The notes beneath the pieces were generated by a model. It saw only the letters and a program-made list of their open reading frames with translations. It had not been told where the DNA came from and did not search any database. The translations under genes and the position numbers were made by a program. From positions 2,418,001 through 2,482,000 of the forward strand of contig OZ038526.1 in assembly GCA_964036665.1 (NCBI GenBank): 64,000 nt of DNA, read 5' to 3'. This DNA comes from Gordius sp. MW1 (taxonomy: Eukaryota; Nematomorpha; Gordioida; Gordea; Gordiidae). Shown piece by piece: positions 21,669-31,879 of this stretch. Each line of letters starts with the position of its first letter. Within the stretch, counting starts at the first letter, position 1.

Positions 21669-22145
21669 TATAGTAATATTAATTTTTATGGTTAAGTTAA
21701 GTTTGATACTTGGCTTTCCATAACTCATGATATCATGTGTTTATATACCTAAATAAATATATCAATGTAGCTAAGGGGGATACTAATGTTTCAACCTTAT
21801 CTTTAGAATTACCCCGACAAAAAATGCATGATAAAAACCGCACCTACACAAACAAAAAAACCCTATTTAAGTGTGGCACTAAAATCAATCGTAGGTTTTT
21901 GGGTAATACGATTGCTAGCTATTTATGTATATAATTATTAACAAATCGATACATTTAACTTAAAAATGGATATTAACTGGATTGAATGTCATTCATGTTT
22001 ATAAAATGTCTTGAAAAGTGGGTTCAACCTGACCTTTAATGGAAATAGATGAAGTTCAAAAAAATGCAAATAAAAAATATTATTTGCCATAGGTCTTAAA
22101 ATTAGACCCTAAAATGTGTTCAAAAAAAAAGCTGAGAGAAAAGGG

Positions 22146-22371
22146 GCTAATCAATCATTTTTGAATATCCCATTTTTTATACCATTTTTGAATATCTATA
22201 CTATTTTTAGATATCTTATTAATAAATCTAATTATTAGATCTTATTTTTAAATCTCAAATGGGGAGGGAATTTGATGTGCATCTAATCCTAACCCTAACC
22301 TTAAACGCTGACCTAAAACACTACCCCGAACCTTAACCCTCAATGGGATATTCAAAAATGATTTATTAGCT
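22146..22371 (+). mobile_element. Inverted-repeat element with telomere-like core
   Basis: GCTAATCAATCATTTTTGAA/TATCCCATT at the left is mirrored by AATGGGATA/TTCAAAAATGATTTATTAGC at the right (about 29 bp, one mismatch). The core carries TCTCAAATGGGGAGGGAATT, TGATGTGC and CCTAACCCTAACC, shared with 2744-2954. No clear target duplication. Confidence 0.65.
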
Positions 22372-22662
22372 TTCAGATCAGCTTTTGTTTTGAAGAGCTT
22401 TCTTTTTGAACAGAAACGGTTTATTTATACCTATTACTAAGTGATTTTGATAATGTAATACATGTCATTTTTATTGTGTTTAGGTGATTTGAATAGCAAA
22501 TTTTTCCTAGTCAAAACCTCAAATATTGACTAATATTTGTCAATCTTATTTTTAAGAAATTATTTAAAGGTAATATATATTTTTTTAAATAAAATTTAGG
22601 ATTCCCTCCCCAACCCCTACCCATCTGAAATAAACCGAACGTCTTTATTATAGAAAAAATAT

Positions 22663-22775
22663 CATAAACGTAGCCAAGATTTGCATTAAAGGGCGATAAT
22701 TAATTTATAAAGAGATACTGAGACTTTAGACATATGGGGGCAGCCCCACTTCCTGCATCCCCTGGCTAAGGACTC
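22663..22775 (+). repeat. Degenerate MITE, GGGCGTAGCC family
   Basis: CATAAACGTAGCCAAGATTT, then GGGGGCAGCCCCACTTCCTG, then CCCCTGGCTAAGG; eroded at the right end. Confidence 0.55.
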
Positions 22776-25041
22776 CGATAATTCAACATTTTAAATTATT
22801 ATAGTATTGTTTGTTTTTAATAAGGTTAGATGTTTGGTACTGAGGTTTAAAATATTAAATGTAAGATATCCGTCCTCCATTTTGTATGACACATTGTTTC
22901 TATGTATGTCACAGAAAATAGCAGGAGCGTTTAGCTGACAAAATAACCAAATGCTTTTAAACTTTGTTGCTTAGGTTAAACGTAATTACTGATCTCCCCT
23001 TATAAATGTTTGGTTTGGTCTCTTCCCTTCAAAATGGGCTTTTTGGTCTCTTCCCTTCAAAATAGGCTTTCATGAGTTAAACTGTCTTCAAAGGTTGATA
23101 CAACTTATCAAAGCGGCATCATTGATTCGCAAGTTGTTTATGTCGTCACCAAATGTCATGAATGGGAGACGCGACAGGAGGAGTCGTTTAAAAATTGTCA
23201 CATTCGCCTGTAAAACTTATGTGACAATATTCGTCATCCACTTTAAGAAGGGTAAAGATGTCATTAAGTCTCACTTTGCATTAGGGGGAGGTAGGAAGGA
23301 AGAATCCCTTATCCACCAAAGAATAACGAGTGGCAGGGAAGTGGATAGGATGTTATGTATATTATATCTATGTACAATATATTAGACTTCAATTACCCCT
23401 GCCTGCAACACCTCTTTCTTAATTACAGCAATTATATTTAACCTGTCTCCTTCCTCCACCAATGCCTAAACGACAGTATTTAGAGAAAAAGAGGACAAAT
23501 GTGCCTTAGTCTGTTCTCCGCCCTATCCTTATTATGACATTTACGCGGGTTTAAATCAATGGGGTCTTATTGTCTGAGTTTTGCTCTCTTCTTAATACAT
23601 AAACATGTATCGGAGGTCGTGTCTTCCTAGATGTTATAAGATTGGGGAATAATCAGTGCTCAAAGTATAGTATATTGGCCAACATCCCTTTTAAAATGAA
23701 CTTCAAAGTTAAGTCTTAGTCGATTTCGATTCCATAGAAGGCAGCTAGATCTGGGGTTAATTGAATAAAAAATTTTTTAATTAATTGAATGCAAAAACAG
23801 CAAAATTAATATTATTTTGCATAATTCTTAATAGCCCCATCTAATTCAAATTTGGTTACGTCCTTGTTCTTTTGTATTTCTATCCTACCCCATTTAAGAT
23901 TGAAAATAATATGTTAACATTATGGGCCTGAACTATTTAATTTGATTTCACCTGGGCCACTTTTTGAATTTTGTAGCTACATTTTAAGACACAAAATCTA
24001 ACCAATCAATTCGATATAAATTGATCTATTTTAGCTTGCTCTTAACAAGACTTTAAGATTATGATGTTGATTTTTATTAATAGTTTTTAACTTTTTATTT
24101 GAGAAATAAAATTTGAGTTAACAATCAGTAAACTTAATTGGGTTTTGCGATAAAAATCATTGAAAATTTTTGAGAAAAATACGGTTCTTTGCAATTTTAT
24201 TGTATAACAACAATATAAGAAATTCATTTCCGTAAATCATGTTACACAAAAATGTAACGCTCATTTAAGTAGTACCTAAGTCTGCAATTAGTGATAAGTT
24301 TGAGGGCAAAAGTGACAATCTTTAATGATATTTACACAGTGTCTTGACAAACATTATCTTCATCTTGTGTTATTTACTTAATTTATTTATAATAGACGAG
24401 CACCATGTATCAATGTCTCATCATATCCTTCTCCTTGTATGAATAATATGAAAACATCCGTTATTTTTCGTTCACAATGGTGTCTGTGGGTCTAATGTTT
24501 AATGCGTTTAGTAAATTGTTAATATGCACGACCAACAAATTATCTTTTATACCGAATAAGATACCAAACACGCCATAGTGTCTACCTATGATCGCCTTAG
24601 GTAAAAATCTCACGGCACCGGACATTATGTAATTTGTCTACCCTACCCTACTTACCTTGGATATGATAATAAATGAGAACACTCGACTTCCGCAGTGTTT
24701 TCACGTCAATCATAGCTATTCCTAAAAGCGGAAGATGCAAGTGTCAATAACGATTAATGCGGCTTAGTTTATCTTTAGAGTGACACGCTACGATAATAAT
24801 AATCACTCTAAGTATAATTACTTAAGTGGAAATGCAATGCAGTTCACTTCGAACCGCGCACTAAAATGGGTTAGCTATAGGTAACACACTTTCGATCACC
24901 CACTTCTACATGTAATTATTAGCTTAATGTTAAATAAATTGATCTAAATACTTAGACTAAATTCCATTTAACCATTAATAATACAGTAGTATTATTATGA
25001 AAAATAAGTTTGAATATAAGCAAGCTTTATTCTCTTATAAC
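22776..25041. other. Intergenic stretch without recognised gene
   Basis: A 28-bp tandem duplication (TTGGTCTCTTCCCTTCAAAA) lies at about 23,013-23,070. Composition between 24,400 and 24,900 is less AT-rich than average, which could reflect regulatory or decayed coding sequence, but nothing specific is identified. The 96-codon open frame at 23,095-23,385 has no recognisable motif. Confidence 0.4.
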
Positions 25042-25205
25042 CATGGGCGTAGCCAGGTTTTAAATTGGGGGGGGGGGGGGGAGCGAAGCGTTCAAAAGTT
25101 CAATTAGGAAGGGGCAAAACATATTTTTTTTTAATTTTTAAGGGTTTTAGCATTGAAGATTTTTTTTCTCGTCATTTAGGGGGGGGGGGCCTGGCTACGC
25201 CCATG
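25042..25205 (+). repeat. MITE, GGGCGTAGCC family, G/C-run core type
   Basis: Complete copy with a perfect 8-bp duplication CTTATAAC at 25,034-25,041 and 25,206-25,213. The core has a long G run, GCGAAGCGTTCAAAAGTTCA and AATTAGGAAGGGGCAAAACA, distinct from the more common core. Confidence 0.92.
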
Positions 25206-25762
25206 CTTATAACTATAAATCGTCACGTATTAAATATGATTAAATTTGACTCTTGGGCGGTGCGGACCTATACCGAGGAACAGCACCTAATCTTATAATT
25301 ATTTGTCTTTTAATTAATGCAATAGGCAAAACTATTTTCAAGCATTATAATGAATTTAATAGAGAGCTCTACATTATTCCTATGTCATATAAATTCCATT
25401 GAAATACCAAATTAATTGTTTCTTTAACTTAGTTATATAATTTTTTCTAAGTTCAGGATAATTTAATTTTTAATCGTTGAGGAATCAGTAATGCCACAAA
25501 ATCAAACGAAAGATTATAGAATCAGGTTTTATTGTGCAGAATTTTAATGTTCTCACAAACAGTCATAGGCATAGCCAGGAGAGACAGTCCCTAAAATACT
25601 TAATATGCTCAATATTTCAAAAAATATAAGTGTCCTTATAACAATATCTATCTCACTTATCCCGTTCCTTATTTTCAGCTTAAACATTTGCAGTGTAGAT
25701 ATTAATGCTTTTCGTAGAGCTTAATTACAAATTTAACGATTTTTAAGATTTGATCTTGTATA

Positions 25763-25927
25763 CATGAACGTAGCCAGGACTGGAACTAGATGGGGCAATA
25801 AGTATTTAGGGAGGGGCAAAATGATAATTTTACGAAATTTTACCCATAATTATAATAAATTTTAGATAAATTTTGGATTTAGAGGGAGGTAGCCGCCCCT
25901 CCCTGCCTCCCCCTGGCTACAACCATG
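25763..25927 (+). repeat. MITE, GGGCGTAGCC family
   Basis: Ends CATGAACGTAGCCAGG and GGCTACAACCATG; flanks CTTGTATA and TTTATATA match at 6 of 8. Confidence 0.82.
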
Positions 25928-25949
25928 TTTATATACAATGTTATAAAAA

Positions 25950-26010
25950 ACAGCACGGACAGGACAACCAAAAACGAGTCCATAAATTGCATAACAATTA
26001 ATAGTTTTGC
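25950..26010 (-). repeat. Terminus of the ATTGCTATGCAATTTATGGG repeat
   Basis: AACGAGTCCATAAATTGCAT followed by AACAATTAA matches the inverted terminus seen at 3623 and 42,020-42,050, here next to GGACAGGACAACC. Confidence 0.5.
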
Positions 26011-26528
26011 GATTTAGAGCTAGGTCGAGGGCAGAAGAGTGTTTGTAAATGATCCAACAACTTAAACGCAAGTATGCTTTAGGACATTCGTGTCGTATTC
26101 ATATATCACTTAATGCATAATAGCTTATGGTAAAATACGCTTTTATGATCGAAATCAAACAACGCCCTTCATTTAGATAGGTATCATATTAACGCGCGAC
26201 CGACCGGCAGCACTGCGATTTAGTGTAATGATTGAAAAAATGAAGAAGGAGTAGTGAGGTGGTGGAATAAGGGAAAGGAATAAGAGAATAGTGATCCAAG
26301 GTTAATCGAGCTCAGAAGGGCGGTTTTTTTTAACTTAATTTCCTATACATATATCTCTCATTCGTTAAAAGGTTTGCTGTTAAGGAAGGTGACAAAAGAT
26401 GGGAGTCTTAATGGTTGGATTGAGGCTGGGGGGTTGCGATGGGAAAATAGGAAAATAATAAGTGCTTTGCTATAAATAATCCCCCAATCCATTTAGGAGT
26501 TTTGAAGAAAAAAAATATTATTCATAAA

Positions 26529-26640
26529 CATAGGCGTAGCCAAGGTGGGGAGGGGACAAGGAGGGGCGGCTGCCCCCTCTAAATCTAAAAACTCCTTCAA
26601 TTTTATTAAAATTACTCAAATTTTTAAAAAGCTCCGTAAC
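26529..26640 (-). repeat. MITE fragment, GGGCGTAGCC family
   Basis: Starts CATAGGCGTAGCCAAGGTGG, then GGAGGGGCGGCTGCCCCCTC; the other terminus is missing. Confidence 0.7.
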
Positions 26641-26649
26641 CGTGTTCTA

Positions 26650-28290
26650 ACTTTTTATAGTTGTTACAATTGAATATCACCTTTTATCTTGAATTTCGCG
26701 ATTTTATAGCTATTCCTCTATCGTTTGTCATTTTTCGCATTTTCTGATTTGCTGAAGACACGGATGGATTTAAGCACCCATATCCTAATTTTTTTTATCC
26801 CTATAGCATTCGGCCCTAGTGCCTTTCTAGTTATAAGCTTAACCAGAGCAATTTTAAACTACGTTTCCGAGGTTCGCTGTCACATATTCTCTTGATATAA
26901 TTTCTTGACTTGAAACTCCGACTAAGTACCTCTTGTTATTTGGTAGAACATTGTAATATTCATATCATGTTTGTATTAGGTGGTTGTCTTATCCCGCTTG
27001 TTCCTTAATTACTTTTCATTTAATCTATTGAGCCCTCGACTTTACCCTTATACTTTTCTCCATCCTTAAAAATTCCGCTTGATCTCTTCGCACAACTTGG
27101 TTTTAGTCTTTGTTAAGCAATTTTTGGTCAATCTTTTAGCTATTTGGGAAGCTCGCTTATTATTAATATCTTTGTTTTATCCCAAATTTGTACAAGATCT
27201 TCTTTTCACTGATACATTTTTGCCCTTCTTCATTACACCATCACTATTCCTTAAATGCTTTTCTAGTATGCTTGCTTTCACTTAATATCGACCCCCCCCC
27301 CCGTTGCTCTCAGTGTGCAGGCCAGATCATTCCACTAATTTTTACACGAAATATTTTCCTTACATTTATAATGCCTCATTACTTCCTCCGAATTGATGAA
27401 AATTATTCTTTAGGCTTATCCATTTTGTTGTTCGCTACTCTTTTTACCATCTGTGCTTTTACACCTATTATTAGATGGTCCATTACAATAGCTCATTTTA
27501 CCAGTCAGTATTTTGTTCGTTATACCCTTATATTTAAAACATTCTTAAGAACAGTTGCGGAGAAAGAGTTCGATATGAGGTACAGGGACACCAATTCTGT
27601 ACGGCTCCCCTCTTTTCAGTGAGGTATTGCTAATCTTTGTTAAAGGTTTGGACAATTTGCAAAATTACTGTTCCATAATCATTACTTAAGCCGTGATCAC
27701 GACCACCGTTATATCATTTATACCCTTCACATAATTCCATCGCGTGGTCATTCAAGTCGTCTTCATTAACTATTAGCCCATGTTTACCAAGTTAAAAAGA
27801 GTATCTTCCAGCTCCATTCGAATTCCACTTCGGACCAACCACTTTAAAGAGCGTGTGCGGATACAACATATGATCTTAGTTTTTAAACACAACTGGATTG
27901 CCATTTTTAGTCGTCCACTTTTTATAAGATTCGGATGGCACAACAGCTACACCATTCCTGTGAACTTTTACTCGGTTATAATCGAGCCTGTAACTGTAGT
28001 CTTTATTAACCTTTTCATTTGTTCTTTGAATATAAGCCACTATGAAAAGTTTAGATGTCCAAACTTTTCAAACTTAACGCAACTAGGTTTTCTATTTAAT
28101 AATCAATTCTTGATAAATTTAACTTTAGTGGAAACTCAACAGGTATTGTTTAGTAAGTCTAGGGTCTACAGCCTAGTTTTGTCTGACCATTTACGAAGAA
28201 CCCTGCTAGGCTCTGTTGAGAATATCTTAATATATACATCAACAGCAAAAACGCCTAAGCGATATTTACTATGACTATTAAATTCTTGGG
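26650..28290. other. Decayed coding-like block of unknown origin
   Basis: Base composition is less AT-rich than the surroundings, and unusually long open stretches exist on the plus strand (27,188-27,622 and 27,780-28,274). The plus-strand products are hydrophobic and lack motifs. The minus strand reads in pieces that look more protein-like, e.g. YRLGVFAVDVYIK and LIVNEDDLNDHAMELCEGYK, which suggests the plus frames are shadows of an old minus-strand coding region. I do not recognise the family and assign no function. Confidence 0.3.
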
Positions 28291-29090
28291 CAGGCTAATG
28301 CTAATTTTGTCTAATGGACTTAAAAGATATGCATGTTTTTTGGTTCCTGCTAATCGCGGCTGACTTTTGTTTTAGGCAAAATAAGATTTATACTCAACTC
28401 GTCTAACGCACAAGTAATCTAATGCACAAAAATTGTTATTTAAACATTATTATACAAGTATATCTATTATATATAACAATATAAAGTATTGTAAATGCAT
28501 ATTAACTTATTATAAAGCATTTAATCTAACCTATGAAAGGAAATATATATGCAGCAATAAAAAAGTTAATCTTCATATATTATATGCTTAATATATGTTT
28601 TTGCAACCTTTTAAAGCGTTTTTAACATAATTAAATATAAAATTAATTAGTTATAAGCATTCTTTGCAAATTTTAGATTACTTCAGCGTTAGACCAGTTG
28701 AGCAAATTTGCAAAAATATGTGTAATGTTACGGATTAACCCAAAGCCACGGTGTCTTGAGCGTTGTTTCAGGTATTCCAAACGCTATACTTTGCACTGGT
28801 GAGATTATGTTTTTTAGAATATCTTATACATTACATTATTCATATTGTAATAAGCATTGTGGTAGATTTTGAAATATTAAAAGTGTTGTATCTTATAATA
28901 AACATTATTTTTGCTTGTTAAGATATCAATTATTTGAAAGTTTGTTATAAATTATGGTATTTTTAAAAATTATATTAAAAAATAAGAGTGTCATTAATAA
29001 TTAGCTTATAAACCTAATAATTATGCCTTATGAGTAAATGAATAATAGCATGTAACAAGTTTACAATATAGGGTATAAATTTTATTTTAG
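28291..29090. other. FBXO42 upstream region
   Basis: AT-rich. TTTATTTTAG (29,081-29,090) lies 23 bases before the start codon and would make a good splice acceptor, for either a 5' UTR intron or spliced-leader trans-splicing. No promoter motif is identified. Confidence 0.35.
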
Positions 29091-29113
29091 AACAATAAAG
29101 TCATTCTGTGGAA

Positions 29114-31879
29114 ATGGGAGTAGACAGGTTTCCAGATGAAATCTTGCTCCTTATTTTTACCAATGTAACTCCTTATGAGCTCCGTAGTGTGTGCCCTATT
29201 GTTTGTCATCGATGGAATATTTTGAGCAAAATGGCCTTACAATGTGTCCAACAAAATTTCATTAAGTCTATTAAAACTGGAAGCTATAATTGGTCTATGG
29301 TTAATTATAATAACTCTCAAAATAACATTTCCCTCAAGGATTCACAACATTGCTCCTTACGCACCCTATATGAGACAAATTATAATTGTTCTTCAATCTC
29401 AGCCTCTTCAATAATGACCAAGGGTGGTCCCCATGCTTCTTCTTCTCTTGATCAAATAATGCATAAAAACCAACAAACTCAAACACCTACTCTTTTACCT
29501 AGGTACAAGCATGCAACCTGTTATATGAATGGTTGGTTATACGTTTTTGGCGGTCAACCAGATCCGGGCTCTAAATTGAACGATTTTTGGAAACTTAATT
29601 TATCAACCCGTATTTGGCATCGAATTGTTTGCCCTTCTGGAGGTAGCCTCAATGTTACTCGTGACCAAGACCATCAACCTTGTCCGCGCTCTTCGGCCAC
29701 CTTAGTGGCTCTATCACGCTGCGCTTTAGGTGATCCGGGCCCTCGGTTGGTATTATTTGGGGGCCACGCGTTGCCCTCGACCTTGTTCGAGCTTCCCCGT
29801 ATGTTAGACACGCTCCACGTATTTTATCCGGAGAAGGGACCTCGTTGGGAACGCATACTAAACCCGCTTGATAAAGGTGCCCACGACATTAACCACCCCG
29901 TAGATTGTTTTGGCGAGCGTGCAGTGACTGGTAACACGTATCGGGCAGCGTTTTCTTCGCCTCCCCCAACGGCCGGTCATTCAGCTGCGGTGTTCGAATT
30001 CAAAATTAGACTCGGTGACGTTAATGGAAGTGTGTCCGACGACTGCACCAAAGGTCATTACATGCTCGTGTTTGGGGGCTTGTGTTCCCCGGGACCCTAT
30101 TCGTCCAACACCCTCTGGGTTTTCGACTTGCAAACCCTGACCTGGAGTCACGCTTTGACAGGGTCCAGTAGATCCTCTGGCCAAACCAATGACGATTTCT
30201 GTCCCCCTTCACGATTCAATCACTCCCACGCTCCATTCGTCGCGACCGGGGATTGGCTTATCGTGGGCGGCGTTTCGACTTCCGGTCTTAAGTATTTCGA
30301 CTCATGGCTACTTCGAACGGGTAACACCATCGGGCAGAATGCTTCCCACTCTCCTTGGTGGTATTGGACCGAAATAAGGGTTCGTGGCGCATCTACTATT
30401 GACAATGGCACTCGTCGTTTTGCATCTCCTTTGTACGGTGGCTGGCCTCCAAACTTGTGGGCTAGGTCGGGGGCATATGTGTCTCGGGCTCAAGCATTGG
30501 TCGTTTTGGCACCGGAATCTCCTCAATTGAAGCACCAAAGGAGTGCCAAACTCAATGGCCATGAAAGCATAGGAAATAAATTCACTGGGCTCGAGGCTAA
30601 TAACGAATTATATGAGCCCGACACTGACACACTTTTTAGTAATCATTATTGCTGTCTCTTGTGTCACAACGAGCATCAGACAAATTATCTAAACCCTAGC
30701 GACGACGAGTTGTCCATGTTGAGAGAGGTTTGTTCAACTAGTAACATTAGCCAAACAATAAGCAGGGCGGATAATAATCGGAGTCTATCGATTCCTACCA
30801 CAAACAGCAGAATTTTTAGCGAAGGAGCTATTTCTTTATTTACTAGACCCATATCGCCCCCTCAGTGTCATAAAATACCATCATCGAGTGGATCTATTGA
30901 GTCTCAACTTATTTTAGAAGCACCTGTAGTGTCACCTTTTTCTTTGTCCAAATCCGTCATCGTACTTGATCAATCCTCGCCCCAGTCGCCCTCGAATGTG
31001 TCTAAGGCAGAAGAAAATGACCATTATTTCTACGAATTGCAAACCGAAACCGAGATGTGGAGGAAATATTACAAAAATCGCAAAAGTTTAGTCATGTCCG
31101 AGGAAAGGGCCAAAGATCGTCTCAAACGGATGGGAAATATGGAACGATACCATAATAAGTATATAATAGGAAAAGATCCAATACTATCGTCCGTTACTGA
31201 CCCTAGCCACAACCCATCACCTGACCCCCTATTTCGTCAAACTAAACCGTTGATGAATACGACCGAAAGCCACGATGCTTTTGACGATGTTTCGTGGGAT
31301 ATTTCACTCGACTCGTCGCTGGACGAAGATAGTCAACCGTCGAATTCGGAAACTAATATTGACGCGATGAACGATCTATCTTGCATACGTTGCCGTCAAT
31401 GCATTCACGGCTCGACCTATCGCGTGAGCAAGTTTAGTCATAGGCTAGGTACTAGGTCCGACCACAAGGCCTTAGCCGAAATGCGTAAGAGGAGGACCGC
31501 GATCGAACCAAGGTTACAGTTATATTATCTCGATCTCAAACCCCTGGTAAAATATCTGAATTCGAACCCCGTTTTAAATATATATCACAACGATGGCACG
31601 ATATACGACGAGACGCCCTTACCAAATCCATTGAACCAGCTGACATTAGTATGGATATTTTCGCCTTTCAAGCCTTCATCCAATCTTTCTAATCCCTTAA
31701 ACCACACGGATAAGTCAACAGTTCCCCCTCCTGACACCATCTTCTACTCCCTGAACTATTGCGAAGGCGCATGCTTGGTCATGGTTGGCGGTGCGCACAT
31801 ATGTATCCCCAACATGGCTAGTCATGTGCCTGAGGTAACGGCCGACAAAGTTAGTAGGGACACATACTACATCGAATAG
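29114..31879 (+). CDS. FBXO42: FBXO42-like F-box/kelch protein, single exon
   Basis: A 921-residue open frame; I take the ATG at 29,114 as start (the GTG two codons earlier is not a likely animal start). An F-box is at residues about 4-45 (DRFPDEILLLIFTNVTPYEL). Kelch-type repeats follow: about 129-170 (YMNGWLYVFGG), 192-253 (PRLVLFGG), 284-345 (YMLVFGG), 365-430 (WLIVGG) and a partial one near 445-470. After a long Ser/Asn-rich linker, the last 120 residues (LQLYYLDLKPL... ACLVMVGG) match the C-terminal extra strand block that characterises FBXO42 rather than other kelch proteins. In vertebrates FBXO42 is the substrate receptor of an SCF ubiquitin ligase whose reported targets include p53. 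At 921 residues it is longer than human FBXO42 (717), mostly in the linker. Intron absence is unusual here. AATAAA motifs lie near 32,247 and 32,404. Confidence 0.9.
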   Translation: MGVDRFPDEILLLIFTNVTPYELRSVCPIVCHRWNILSKMALQCVQQNFIKSIKTGSYNWSMVNYNNSQNNISLKDSQHCSLRTLYETNYNCSSISASSIMTKGGPHASSSLDQIMHKNQQTQTPTLLPRYKHATCYMNGWLYVFGGQPDPGSKLNDFWKLNLSTRIWHRIVCPSGGSLNVTRDQDHQPCPRSSATLVALSRCALGDPGPRLVLFGGHALPSTLFELPRMLDTLHVFYPEKGPRWERILNPLDKGAHDINHPVDCFGERAVTGNTYRAAFSSPPPTAGHSAAVFEFKIRLGDVNGSVSDDCTKGHYMLVFGGLCSPGPYSSNTLWVFDLQTLTWSHALTGSSRSSGQTNDDFCPPSRFNHSHAPFVATGDWLIVGGVSTSGLKYFDSWLLRTGNTIGQNASHSPWWYWTEIRVRGASTIDNGTRRFASPLYGGWPPNLWARSGAYVSRAQALVVLAPESPQLKHQRSAKLNGHESIGNKFTGLEANNELYEPDTDTLFSNHYCCLLCHNEHQTNYLNPSDDELSMLREVCSTSNISQTISRADNNRSLSIPTTNSRIFSEGAISLFTRPISPPQCHKIPSSSGSIESQLILEAPVVSPFSLSKSVIVLDQSSPQSPSNVSKAEENDHYFYELQTETEMWRKYYKNRKSLVMSEERAKDRLKRMGNMERYHNKYIIGKDPILSSVTDPSHNPSPDPLFRQTKPLMNTTESHDAFDDVSWDISLDSSLDEDSQPSNSETNIDAMNDLSCIRCRQCIHGSTYRVSKFSHRLGTRSDHKALAEMRKRRTAIEPRLQLYYLDLKPLVKYLNSNPVLNIYHNDGTIYDETPLPNPLNQLTLVWIFSPFKPSSNLSNPLNHTDKSTVPPPDTIFYSLNYCEGACLVMVGGAHICIPNMASHVPEVTADKVSRDTYYIE

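Noticed and set aside
23095-23385. A 96-residue protein
   Set aside because: No recognisable domain, no splice support, and basic residues typical of random AT-rich sequence.
27079-28274. Membrane protein genes on the plus strand
   Set aside because: No motifs, hydrophobicity typical of antisense shadows, and the minus strand looks more protein-like in pieces.
29981-30562. Antisense open frames across FBXO42
   Set aside because: They are shadows of the long, GC-richer FBXO42 coding sequence; they have no motifs.
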